Positions 1-12,100 of a stretch of 64,000 nucleotides of DNA are shown piece by piece. Position 1 is the stretch's first letter. Each line of letters starts with the position of its first letter. The notes below the pieces were generated by a model that was not told the DNA's origin, ran no database searches, and worked only from the letters and a program-made list of their open reading frames with translations. Origin of the DNA: Misgurnus anguillicaudatus (Eukaryota > Chordata > Actinopteri > Cypriniformes > Cobitidae); NCBI RefSeq assembly GCF_027580225.2, contig NC_073342.2, positions 19,046,501 to 19,110,500 on the forward strand, in the 5' to 3' direction. A program made the position numbers and the translations under genes.

Positions 1-45
1 AACACTTTCAGCTGCTGACAGCTCTGGAATTATTTAGGCGCGGAC

Positions 46-3000
46 CTTTAAAGAATACAAATTTCCCATCGTGACGTTCATATGCAGCATCTATGTCCTC
101 GGGAAGCCCCATCCAGAAGAAGGAGATAGGCATGGGATAATTATCCAAAACGCGGTTTCGCCTAACCCTCCAGAACCACCGACCCTGCAAAAGAAAAACA
201 ACTTTAACTTTTTTGCATTGCTATCCACTATGTTTCTATATGTTTGCATGGTTGTTAAACAGCTTTTAAATAGCAAGCTCAAGCCAAAAGTCTTTTATTA
301 TTTTGTTATTTTGATGTATCACAACTGTAGCAGAAAGGTGCCAATATTATAATACTAACCAAGGATTACGAGTAATAGTTGCTTACCTTAGCATGAACTA
401 ATAACCAAATAGCATTTACTAAAAATAACTCTCTCTCACCTTGAAGACAAACATCTCTCCTCTAAGCATGGTGACCGTGTCAAAGCCCCCCTCGCAGATG
501 TCAGGTGGATCCTGATCTGATTGCTGCGTCGGCCGGGGTCTGTAGGTCCTCCTGGTGGGATTAACCGGAGGCACCCAAGGTTTGGTGGGTCGCAGCGAAG
601 GCCTAGTTGTTCTCGGATGGGCCACCGTGGTGGTGGGATCTGGATTAGGAGTGGTTGCAGGCAGGGCTGTGGTGGTCATTGCTTGAGTGGTGATGATCTC
701 TGGAGGCCCTGAATATACAAAACCATTATATTTTCACACTTACTGTAGCTAATAATTCATACATACACTGCAGACACAGAGCCTGTTACACTTTATCCAT
801 CCAACACCAGCTGTGGAATAAAGACCATTTGATTTATTTAGTGAATGATTCAGTCCAGCAGTGGACGACTTTTTTAAATGGAGAAAACAGATTCGCCCTC
901 CGAGTGTATGTGTCTTTGGTTAAGTTTAAGCTGACAATTCATCCACTGGGGAAAAACTCAATACAAAGGGAGTGAAAACAAGTACGATATTAGTAGCTAC
1001 AGTGCATCATATGTCAGCAACTCTTATTGAAACTCAATGAGTTTGTTGGTGCAAATCAGTATGTGTGAATGCTCCTTAATTCTTATTGTATTAAGGATAT
1101 TTTGTTTGGTTTCATAGTCATTAAATGCAATATTGACCTGACAATGATTTCAGCTAATCATCAGCTAAATTTGGATTGGATATAAAGCTACATGCAAACT
1201 TATCAGTTAAAGTGAGCTCACCATAAATCTGGTGAATGCCTTTGATGTCATCCTCAGCCAATGAGAAGCGTTTAGTGTCCATCCACTGGTAGAACGGCGC
1301 CATGATGGCGGAGGGGTCATTGGAGTGCTCCAACCCCAGCGCGTGACCCAACTCATGAACCGCGACTAGAAATAAGTCAACTCCTAAAACCACAGGCAGA
1401 AAACCAAATTACACAACCAGCAAAAACAAAAATGAAGAGCATTTTGAAATATAAGAAACTGTCAACATCTGCGTTCTTTGTAATAAATACCCACTTTGAA
1501 TTAGGACACAAAGCCTCACTAATAGTTCACACCTGAGCCCTCCCGTTGGTTTAGGGTCCATGGTTCGTCTATGTCGAAATGTGTGTCTCCCCCCATTCCG
1601 GGACCAGGGAAAAAAGCATGTGCCAGAGAACCTCCTTCCCCATCGAATAGAGACATATCACCGTGATATCCAGAAGCGAACAGCAGTATTATGTCAGGTC
1701 CTTCACTTCCATTTTTTATCTCGTGGTACGGGACCTCCTCAAACCGAAGAGGCGTAACCTCCTGCCAAACCTGAAAGGCTCTGCGAATAGCCTCGTATGT
1801 CTGCTCCTGGCCAACCTTTGGTGAGTGGTTCTGGATACTAAAAAGGCAGAGAGCAAACAAAAATGGGTTTTATTTTTCTAGTTGGCACTATTCATGAAAA
1901 TCTTTACGATCCATTATGTGTCAAGGTATAATTCACCTGTAAGTGAGCTTTTCCTGGTCCCACTTGTGGCCAGTAAGGGCAAAACGTTTGCGTCGTGAGA
2001 CTCCTTCAGTTGACTCCTCAAAACGATCAGGCACCCCACAGCGAGGTCTTCGCATGGCTCTGAAAAACAGGAATAGTAACAATCTGGGAACTCTAAATGT
2101 GAAAGCTCATGAGAAAACCAATGTCATTAAACTACTGGAGCTTAAGATGTATTAAATGCAAGTGCTTGGTTGGTAGAATCTCATATGAAATAGTGTTTTA
2201 AAAGTGTCAGTTTTTGAGCTTGAAAGTAAATCACCATCCACTTGAAAAATCACTCCGATATTCTGCCTTGGGCAAATATGTTGGGTGAAAAATAATTGAC
2301 ATTTTTGGTTGAATCGTTTTTTTTTATTACAAAAAATCTTGGATAATCTTTCTCTTGGAGAATTTTGGTTTATTATTATAACACAACTTAAAACATCTTT
2401 CCATTCACCTTTTCCTCACTGTTAACTCTGAATACAGTTATTAACCCAAACAAACTGAGCTCTTGTTTTCTGTGGTCAATAGAATTAAAGGGTGTATCAC
2501 AATAAAATCATACTTCAGAGTAGCCATGTCCATTAGTCCGGTAACCTCCAAGCCATAGAAGCGTTGCATATCTTTAATAGCACTAGAAAGGATCTGCGCT
2601 GACTGCATGGTGGACATCTGTCGGCTCGCCTGGGACAGGTAGCCATAGGTCCTCAGCCAGGACTTAAAGAAACATACACAACATTTTAAGAAACTGAAAG
2701 TAGGCAATATTCTGTAACTCTTGAAAAGGGATAACTATTGGACACTTATATTGACTCTACCATGATATAGGCACTTTCTGTATCATAATATAGTATGCAA
2801 ATAGCATTTAGACATGTTATATACAAAAATACTTTTATAGACTATGGCACGTTTAGATTATTTGGATTCAGGTTTTATAAACAGAAATAGGAAGATATTC
2901 TGCTAAGTTTGTTTGCTGGTAAGCCTGTTAGTACAGACTTTCCTGTTAGTACAGTACTGTGGATGTATTTACCAGATGTATAGGTAGGCAATGAGAAAAA

Positions 3001-4600
3001 TTAAGCACTCTTTGTAGTACACTAAATGTTCCCTTAAAGCAACACTATAAAGAGTTTTTTTTACCTCAAAATAACGTTTCCAAAAAAGTTTCAGTCGTTC
3101 ATCCACTCGAAACAGGGTGAACGGCACTTTCACATTCGCTTTGCAGCCCTCTATCGGCCAAAACTGCACTAAAGAAGTTTCCAACCGTCGGGTCGCGGTC
3201 CTGTAGTTCGAGTGAAAACTACAAAAACTTGCTTTACGCAGACGTACAATCCAATCAGAGCAAGCTATTGGCAGTATTTACGACAGTGGTAATGGACAAT
3301 TCCACTTCTAACCTGTAAGGGGAGCAAAGAGCAAAAACCCTTTAGTGTTGCTTTAAAGTAAAACACCACCGTTTTTCAATATTTTACTATGTTCTTACCT
3401 CAACTTAGACTAATTAATACATACCTATCTTTTTTCAATGCGTGCACTTTTAATCTTTGTACAGTGCTTTGTGAATGTGTTACCATTTAGCCTAGCCCCA
3501 TTCATTCCTATGGCTCCAAACAAAAGTTTTATTTTGTGCCACCATACTTGTGTAACTACTCATGTAACCATATTTAAATAGAGAAAACATGGAAGTGTAT
3601 GGTGGCTTCTAAATTCATCTCTGGTTGGATCCTGAGGAATGAATGGGGCTAGGCTAAATGCTAATACATTCACAAGGCGCTGTACAAAGATTAAAAGTGC
3701 ATGCGTTGATAAAAAAAATGTATGTATTAATTTGTCTACGTTGCGGTAAGAACATAGTAAAGTATTGAAAAACTGTGTTTTCCTATTGGCCAGCACCTGG
3801 GAAAAGCAACAATTTATAATCTAATATACACTACCATTTAAAAGTTTAGGGTCAATTACTTGTTTATCTTTTTTCACATTTAGGATAGTAAACTCATCAA
3901 AACTATGGAATAACACAAATGTAACTTGGGAAATTATGTTGTGACTAAATAAATCGTGTTATATATTAAACATATACAGTGCATTTTCCCTTTTTGCAGA
4001 AATGTACTTTTGGCATTTTATCAAGCATCTCACCCCAACCTTCATGAAGGAGATCTGTACAGGACTCCTATTGGCACTTTATTTATTATTTAGCCCAAGT
4101 CTTATATTTGAAAAACATTCTCATTAAACCAATTTGTAATGAAAGAAGCCAATATTTTTGCAAAACTATATTGTTGTCTACTAAACTTGACAAAAACATC
4201 TTTAGATCAAAAGGACTGTGGGCTCAAGATGTAGATGAAACATTTGAACAGCAGTATATTTATTATACATACTTATTTACATCACAAAAATACAATTTTA
4301 GCTTAAAAATTGCATCTCTTACTTAAATTAAACCTTTCTGGTAAAACTGTAGAAAAAATTGAACACTGCCACACGCTGACCCTAGCAGGAAATTGTAATA
4401 AAACGATGGTAATACAAATGTGCTTAGCTACATTTTATTATAATAAAATCATAACTTCTTCTAAGGGGTGTACTAGATATCATTCAAACCTCAGCGTTGA
4501 ATTCATCATCTTCAGCAGCCGCTCCGGCAATGTTGACAAACAGCAGGAGGAAAATCGTCCTGAGTGACCGACAACAGCTGCTGCTCCTGCGGGCTGACAT
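46..4600 (-). CDS. mmp15: membrane-type matrix metalloproteinase, MMP15-like (5' part, exons 1-7)
   Basis: Zinc endopeptidase that degrades extracellular matrix at the cell surface. Seven minus-strand coding exons join in frame: 4600-4490, 2662-2514, 2059-1937, 1837-1533, 1383-1222, 708-440, 184-46. Start chosen at 4600 because a hydrophobic signal peptide (about residues 1-27) follows. Then: propeptide with cysteine switch PRCGVPD (92-98, Cys94), furin site RRKR (109-112), catalytic domain with [11 protein letters not shown] (239-249) and Met-turn Met257, a Thr/Pro-rich hinge, and the first hemopexin blade. The furin site places it in the MT-MMP group; the hemopexin stretch VLDNYPMPI matches MMP15 better than MMP14, 16 or 24, from memory. 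The rest of hemopexin, transmembrane segment and tail lie off the left edge. The donor after exon 7 (GTCCGC) is weak, so that boundary is least certain. A paralogue letter (a/b) cannot be assigned. Confidence 0.88.
2663..3033. other. mmp15 intron 1, proximal part
   Basis: AT-rich intronic sequence between exon 2 and the first TTAA-flanked element. No coding, RNA or repeat signal recognised. Confidence 0.6.
3034..3356. mobile_element. TTAA-flanked MITE in mmp15 intron 1
   Basis: A 315-bp body (3038-3352) sits between two TTAA copies (3034-3037, 3353-3356). Its ends are inverted: agcaacactataaag on the left, the complement of agcaacactaaaggg on the right. TTAA duplication is typical of piggyBac and Kolobok superfamilies; the AG-start favours Kolobok-like, by inference. 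No transposase. Confidence 0.7.
3357..3790. mobile_element. foldback element, family B copy 1
   Basis: Left arm (3357-3420) and right arm (about 3729-3785) are inverted copies with a spacer mentioning tagcctagccccattcatt in both orientations. It starts immediately at the TTAA that ends the preceding MITE; its own right TTAA is lost. A second copy lies at 37375-38590. Confidence 0.6.
3791..4489. other. mmp15 intron 1, distal part
   Basis: AT-rich intronic DNA up to exon 1. Nothing else recognised. Confidence 0.6.
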
Positions 4601-5561
4601 CTCTCTCTCTCCGCGCCCGACCGGGACAACCGCACAACTTACAGTATCGAAATACAGTACAGAGCTTCTTCCGCCAGAAACGTATCCTAAATCACAACCT
4701 GATATATAGAGCCTATTATCATCAAAACACGGTCATTTCCCTCATCGCACCCACAAATTGACCAACTTGATTTTTCTTAATCCGTTACATAGTTACGCGT
4801 AAAATCACAGTGTCCACAGTTGTCCTCGACACTTTATCCAGTCAAAGTCAGTCGCATTCAAAAAGGCGATTGTTTTTCTTGAAATCGTCTCCAGTGGCTT
4901 TCACACTTCGTCGTTTAAAACTATACTGTACTGTTGACCCGAACTGGCTATCTAAGCGCTATATTGTAGAAAAACAATACTTGATAGTTGGCTGCATCGT
5001 ATTGATGTGTCGCCCGGTTAAATCCATCTGGAAATAGTGAGGACCAGACCGGCGTGTACCCGATTAAAGAGATATGGGCCTCAATATTTTGCAGTACACC
5101 AAATGTGAGCATGAAACCTCATGAGGGTCTCGTGCTGATCTGCAGCACGCGGCCGCACCCGCTACTCTGCCACTATTATTATTACTACTGTACATGGCAT
5201 TACTTTATCAAATTAGCACTAATATAAGTTACTTAAAGCGAGTCAAAAAGAGTACTGCATTGAAATATGTTTATTTACAGAAGCAAAACAGTTTATAAGC
5301 AAATGTTGATACAGTTTTAGAGCTCACTGCCACCTGTTGTTTATATTGAGTACTGTAGACAGTTGTATTTATGTGCTTGTGATAGATCAATCTTAGGACA
5401 CCACTTTCAAGTTGATTTGGAAATTAAATTTGCTATATAAAACACATACAGTGCTCATTTAGGGCCATTCATTGAGCCCTCCAACATGGTGAGGTGAGCA
5501 TGACTCGCTTGCTTATATTGTACCCAAACCACTATTTGTCTGGGGAAACGGGGTTAATATT
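4601..5561. promoter_or_regulatory. intergenic region: mmp15 5' UTR/promoter and ZP gene 3' UTR
   Basis: Both flanking genes read leftwards, so this segment holds the ZP gene 3' end and the mmp15 upstream region. A possible poly(A) signal for the ZP gene on the minus strand is at 5270-5275 (tttatt on the given strand). Several CpG-containing stretches occur at 4601-5160, as expected near a promoter, but no TATA box or start site can be fixed. Confidence 0.45.
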
Positions 5562-7990
5562 TTAACTATTTGTCATGTGTCGCCTGTTTCCAGCTTTAGC
5601 AATGCTGATCAAGATGAGAAGGAAGATGCCCAAAACCCAGATCAGACCCAATGGAACAAGCAATGGCAGGAGACCTAAAGATGAATTAATGCATGGAGTT
5701 AAAACATGAATTGGAGAGAAACAGACATGCGCGCCATTATTAAACTTACTTGTAGTAGGTCTGTCTGGTACCTCCCGTTTGATTGGTCCATATGACAGAA
5801 GGCCTTCCGGTTGTTCATCCATGACAACCTCTCTTTTGGCTATAGATTTACACTCCTAAACAACAGTGATCAAGTCAACAAAACATCAGGAAAAAAATCG
5901 AATAGGATGCATAGGCAACCGGTGAATAATATGCTTACAGGAATACAAGATGCTCCATCTTCTTGTGTACAGAGGTGCACAGTGCAGTGCAGGTAAAAAC
6001 TGTGGGGCTCGTTCGCGAAACGAAACATATCAAAGAAAAAGCGGACAACTGATCCCTCACCGTTTTTCCCTGCAACGTAGTCTGTGCCATTTACAAATGA
6101 TGTTGTTTTGTCATCTGCACACCTTGGAGATGTTAAAAGCACAAAACGTCCACAAATATTTGAAAATGCAGATGTTTCATTAAATATTTGATAAAAATTT
6201 ACAGAAATTAAAGCAATCAACTCACCCATTTATTAGCAGTGTATGGGTAAAGCCTGACCTATTATTAGGTTGAGCAGACTGAGTGGCCCAGCAGTCATTC
6301 ACTTTCAGATTGAAGAAATCTTCTGGATCGGTGACTTTAATCTGGATGAAGACCTGATCCCCAAGTTTAATAGTAGGTGCGCTGGTGAAGGGCTCTTTGT
6401 ATGCGTGATCTTTGAACAAACTCATCTCCACTTTGGCATCAACCTCATCGACTTTAAACATTTTCTCACTTAATACCAACAGATAAAACATACAATGTAA
6501 CAAGGTGTTTGAAGTTATTTTTTAAGAGAAATTTACAGAAAGTCATCCCATAAGCACTACTAAACAGAAAACAGTAGTATACTTTTGTTTTACTGTAGTA
6601 AACTGTAGTATAACTCCAATATACTATTGCATTTAAACATGTACATTAACCAAAAGTGTAGCAATTAATAATGTACTACAGTTTACTATAGTAACTAACA
6701 TTAACATTTTTAATGTCAGAAAACAAGTAAATGTTTTCTAGTATCAATCGCCATATCTGTTAGCAACATAAAATTGCAGATTATTTTTACGTGTTGACGT
6801 CAAACCGACGTTTCCCGCGAAATCATACATGCGGCGCAGCGGAAAAAAAATACATGCGGCGCAGCAAGAACTGACAAGGACATGACGTCAAAGTACCGCG
6901 AGAGCGATTCGAGAAATCATACAGAGAACCCTACTTATAAATCACTCTCGCGGAACTTTGACGTCATCCGGCTGTCGGTTCTTGCGGAACGCGATGAAGT
7001 CGAACAAGCCTATTACAAGCTTACCATTGACAATCGGAACAAGATAATGGGATCTTTGACACAAATGTTTAAACGTACTTAACAGCGGATTTACACTTTT
7101 TTCAGCTTTAACATCTGTAACGCTGTTACCTGGAAAAATGAAAAATGGGAAATGCCAGGCTGAGTCTACGGATGTACGGATAGACACACTTGTACTCGAT
7201 CTTTACAACTGGATCTCTCACAATTTTCCCGTAAGTAGGTGGTTCAGACATCAGTGTTAATGAGTATGCAACGTGCGTTATATTCTTCTGTTAAAAGAAA
7301 AAAAAAACAAGATTTATCTTGTCAGACAGGCATATGCAGTTAAAATGACAATAAAGATGGGACGTAGTCACGCTCACCTCCAGAGGTTTGCCTCCACATG
7401 CAGTGTACTGATCCATTGGTGTACGCACAATAAAGTAAGCTGATCCAGAGATGACCTCTCTATGTGCACGGCAGCTGCTGTTAGGTAAGTGAAGACAGTC
7501 TACTCCCACATTATAGTACTTGAAGAACTCTTCATCCACAAGTATGGTCATGTGTTCTTTCTCACACGTTACATTTACTGTTGCGACTTAAAAAAAAGAT
7601 TTTTAGCGTTTGAACAAAAATTATATTTAGAGAGTATTAGTACTAACGTTAGATTCTGCATTACCCTGTTCACAGAAATCTCCAAAGTAGCCAAATGCAC
7701 ATTTGCATTTTCCCTGCGACAACACGCAGGTGCTCGGGTCGGTACATCGCGAGACATCACATTCACCTGTTTGAATTTAACAAAACTGTTAGCAAAATGT
7801 TTTTAGTTAGTTGACTGAAATAACACAATCCTTACCAGAAACCCATCCAAAAGCTAACAGTAAAGTTAGAAGAAGCAGGGACGCCTGTGTGGGAGTAAAA
7901 TTGCTTATTTTAAAATATAAAATCGTATTGTCTGCGTTTGATCCACAGTAATGTTAGGGTTCACACCTTTGAATTGTGATAGTGTGCCAT
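5562..7990 (-). CDS. EGF-like / zona pellucida domain membrane protein, 395 aa
   Basis: Complete gene; nine coding exons join in frame: 7990-7967, 7884-7836, 7766-7665, 7586-7378, 7287-7130, 6468-6226, 6122-5939, 5855-5750, 5674-5562. The short first exon (8 codons) precedes a Leu-rich signal peptide (to about residue 25). An EGF-like module follows (Cys 27, 32, 38, 45, 47, 56), then a ZP domain (about 66-325) with paired cysteines, a KCVYPY-type strand and the NGC motif in ZP-C. Two KREV basic sites (330-333, 349-352) are candidate cleavage sites, and a hydrophobic membrane segment spans about 360-384 with a short basic tail. ZP domains polymerise into extracellular filaments after release from the membrane. 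The layout recalls uromodulin/GP2/OIT3-type proteins but lacks their D8C region, so I give no symbol. Intron 5 holds a foldback element. Confidence 0.85.
6783..7000. repeat. foldback MITE with three exact CRE octamers, ZP gene intron
   Basis: Arms at about 6866-6919 and 6946-6990 are inverted copies around accgcgagag/ctctcgcgg. The CRE palindrome TGACGTCA occurs at 6795-6802, 6883-6890 and 6959-6966. A related foldback (aagtatcgcgagag ... tctcgcgata, followed by a similar atgaagtc tail) lies at 8338-8466, so this is a dispersed family rather than a gene-specific element. Confidence 0.6.
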
Positions 7991-9111
7991 TTGTGTTGTC
8001 CTGTCCTTTATTGCGGACACTTAGTTATTTATTCTAATTTCAGTCAGTAGAAATTTTTAGAAAACTGCAACGGTAGTGTATGTAATATGCAGTCTACGCA
8101 TGAAAGGATTCAGGAGTAAGTAAATATTGATTAAATACTTCAGTGGGGACTGGGAGAGGCTAAATTAATTTGATTAGTGACACCTGCTGACAGAAAACAA
8201 GACTTTACAACCAAGCAACATTTCTGGGAGTGAAATAATTCAAGTACTAATTATATTAGATTTTTTTCCACAGATGTAATTTCACTAATTATATTTCATC
8301 TTTCTTGTGTAGTTATTCGGTGAATTTGAATGAATGAGACGCTGCGCAGACTGATTAGCCTATAGCAGCAAAGTATCGCGAGAGTACATTAATGGTTTCG
8401 CATCTCGCGATACGTAGATGTCATCGGTCAATCAGTCTGCGCATGGCCTTATGAAGTCCAACACACCACCTTTTCTTCTTTTTTTTCTTTTTTTTTTGAA
8501 AAACATGTGACTCGTATGACGCGATCAAAACAAATCCATTGATCGGCGCTCGATTTCTCAGGCATACACTGATGTTTGTAGGAAGTCATGTGAGCCGGGG
8601 ACATATGGCGGCTTCAGCCCATTACTTGCATTAAAAACACTGCGATGTGATAGTGTCATCATTCTGGAGGAAACATCGCGACTAACTTCGCTATCATCCG
8701 ATCTAATCTCGATTTACTGGATCGTTTACTTTAAATTGTTTATTCACAGAAAGATGTTGAACTAAGGAGTGTTTATTTTACACTGCATCTCATCTCTGAC
8801 ATCGCTGTCTTAAGTTTAATATCGCAAAAAGCAGGTCCAGTTATTTTATAAGTGGTGCATATAATGAAAGTCCGGCGTTTATGTTGATGTCGAAACAGAT
8901 TTAGCATCACCGTCTTGTCTGTTATAAAACAAAGGAGTGAATGATGATACATAGCTCGCGGATGAAACATTGATACATTTATTCCGTCGATACATTTGTA
9001 ATTGTTATATTATAATACAACTGTTCCTCTTCATTGGAAAATTCACTTAGCTGCTTTTAAAGGTGAACAGTAGTTATTTACAATACTGATCTATGCGTGA
9101 TAGTTAGAAAA
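7991..9111. promoter_or_regulatory. divergent intergenic region between ZP gene and vac14
   Basis: The two genes diverge from this 1.1-kb segment. It must contain the 5' UTR/promoter of both (any vac14 leader exon would be around 8560-8760, where CpGs are denser). A foldback repeat with cgcgag arms occupies about 8338-8466. No TATA box is evident. Confidence 0.4.
8338..8466. repeat. foldback MITE related to the one in the ZP gene
   Basis: Left arm gcgcagactgatta ... tatcgcgag and right arm ctcgcgata ... aatcagtctgcgc are inverted. Its right flank (atgaagtccaac) resembles the right flank of the 6.8-kb foldback (atgaagtcgaac), which suggests a common family. Confidence 0.55.
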
Positions 9112-12100
9112 ATGAATACAGAAAAGGATTTTTCTCCCTTGACTCCAAACATTGTGCGAGCCCTCAACGACAAGCTGTACGAGAAGAGGAAGGTGGCAGC
9201 GCTTGAAATCGAAAAGTAAGTCATTATCCATTACTATATATGGGACAAATATCAATAATAATGTGTTTTTAAACCACACAAATATAATATTGAGAGTTGC
9301 ATTCAGTTGCTGTCACACTAATCCCATCCCACATAAAAAATACTGTATGCTTTAGTAGTAAAATTCCTTGATGTTATATTGTTTATGAACCTTACACTAG
9401 TAAATAATAAAGTATACCAAAGTATTTTTTTATTTGGGATGTTATGCCACTGACAGGCATTTGCATGCAATTGATAATTTAGCACTTTTAATAAGTTATT
9501 AGGGATGGGGTATGGTATGTGTTACTTTACTGTAAAGGATGGCAGATCATCTGACAGGCCATGTGATCTCTTTATTCAATTTATGATCAACAGTCCACAG
9601 TCCAGTGATCTCCAAACAGCACTTAATTCTATTACATACATATAAGTGCATTAATTAAATATGAAATATTATACTTTTATACTCATTTACTTGTATAGTT
9701 TTAAAATTTCTTTCTCGCTGTTTTAACAGGCTTGTACGGGAATTTGTAGCCCAGAACAACTCTGCTCAGATCCGACATGTCATTCAGATTTTGGCCGCAG
9801 AGTTTGCGCTTTCCCAGCACCCTCACAGCAGGAAAGGGGGTCTTATTGGTTTGGCCGCATGCTCTATTGCCTTGGGAAAAGTATGGGAACGTTAGATTCG
9901 ATATGTGCAGATTTTAAGGTCCTTGATTCAATGGTGCTCTCTGTGAGAGGTATCTTGTTTGTTTATCTTATCTTTCATGTTGTGTTTTTCAGGATTCTGG
10001 ATTGTACCTAAAGGAACTCATTGATCCGGTTCTTACGTGTTTTAATGACTCTGACAGCCGTCTCCGGTATTACGCCTGTGAGGCACTTTACAATATAGTG
10101 AAGGTTGCAAGGGGGGCGGTGCTGCCCCACTTTAATGTGCTGTTTGATGGACTTAGCAAGGTAAACATGATTCTTCATGTGTAGATCCATGTATGTTACT
10201 TACTTATCGAAAAGCGTTTGGTTATGTAATGAAAGAGACCATTAAAACCTTTCTGTATGTGAGTGTATTGATATTTTTTACGTCAGCTCTTCTCCATCAC
10301 AATTCATTTATTTTGTATGCTATAAAATTCCTTTATAAATGCTCTTCAGTTAAATATTTCTAAACCTTACACATACTGCTCTCTACAGCTTGCTGCCGAT
10401 CCAGACCCGAATGTAAAGAGTGGGTCAGAGCTCCTGGATCGGCTTCTTAAGGTGACTATAAAATGTTGCATACGTGCCAGGCTAAGCAATTCTTATAGGT
10501 ACATGACATGATGATTAAAAAAAGTTTATGCGTCTAGTTAGCATTTGCTTGTCTTTCTTTTATTTTCAGGACATTGTAACAGAAAGCAACAAATTTGACC
10601 TAGTGGCTTTTGTCCCACTGTTGCGTGAAAGGATTTACTCGAACAACCAATATGCCCGCCAATTCATTATCTCATGGGTAAATTGAGCACCTAACACGTC
10701 CTGGCATAATCGCAGTCATCTTTAAGAACACATTCAACTTAATGTGATGTTTGTTTGATTCAGATTCATGTGTTGGAGTCGGTTCCCGATATCAACCTTT
10801 TGGACTATTTGCCAGAAATTCTAGACGGACTCTTTCAGATCCTTGGAGACAGCAGCAAAGAGATCCGGCGAATGTATGTCTCATATTTCCAATCATCTCT
10901 GCATCTTCCCCCTTTTCTGTGTTAATTCCTTTTTTCATATTTCTTCTTGTTTAATACACTATTAACAAAGGCTGTTTATTAGGTGCGAGGTGGTTTTGGG
11001 GGAATTCCTGAAAGAAATTAAGAAGAATCCATCCAGTGTCAAGTTTGCAGAAATGGCCAACATCTTAGTTATTCACTGTCAAGTGTCTGATGAATCAAAA
11101 TCCAGTAAGTCAAATGTTATCATGTTTATGCTAATTGGAACCTTTACCAATATTTGTTTTTAATTCTGACTTTTTCCAGCTAATGATCTCATTCAGTTGA
11201 CGGCTATGACATGGATGAGAGAATTTATTCAGCTTGCAGGAAGAGTAGTTTTGCCTTATTCCTCTGGAATACTGACAGCCGTGTTGCCCTGCCTTTCCTA
11301 TGATGATCGGAAAAAGAGTACGATTCATGTTATATACCTGATATTTACACAATGAGGCTAAAATGGTATATATGTTAAATATGATATTTTCCTTTATATG
11401 CCAGGTACAAAAGAGGTCGCCAGTGCATGTAATCATAGCTTGATGAAGCTTGTGACGCCTGAGGATGATGAAGATGATGAAGAATCACAGACCAAATCTT
11501 CCCCTCCTAGTGATGATGCGTCATCTAAAAAAGAGGGGGATCTAAATGGTAAGTTTAATTGTTTATTCATTTTATAAAATACAGTTTTATGCTTTGTGGT
11601 GGTGGGTATATAAGCTTGTGAGAAGAATAAAAACCTTGGATGCATTGGCCGGGAATCGAACCCGGGCCTCCCGCGTGGCAGGCGAGAATTCTACCACTGA
11701 ACCACCAATGCTTTCCTGTCATGTGCATGTCGCCCCCTGGCTTTCAATGAAGAAAGAAAGAAAGAAAGAAAGAAAGTGAGTGGGACATAAATGTGTTTTT
11801 ATTTTGGAAGACAGGGGGCGACGATTAGCTTTCAGGAAAAGCAAACAGAATCTGATAGAAATCTCCCTTCTGGTGACGTCAGATGGTAAGTGCAGTAGTG
11901 CACCATATGATTGGTCTCATCTTGGAAGCCAGGGGGCGAAGGTTAGCTTTCAGGAAAAGCAAACAGAATCTGATAAAAATCTAGTGACGTCAGATGGTAA
12001 GTGCACCATATGACGGGGTTTCATGTTGGAAGCCAGGGGGCGACGAGAGGTTTTCAGGAAAGCATTGGTGGTTCAGTGGTAGAATTCTCGCCTGCCACGC

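Noticed and set aside
7575..7766. Minus-strand frame starting MNVMSRDVPTRAP
   Set aside because: Out-of-frame shadow of the EGF-like exon; the correct frame has the six EGF cysteines and fits the phases.
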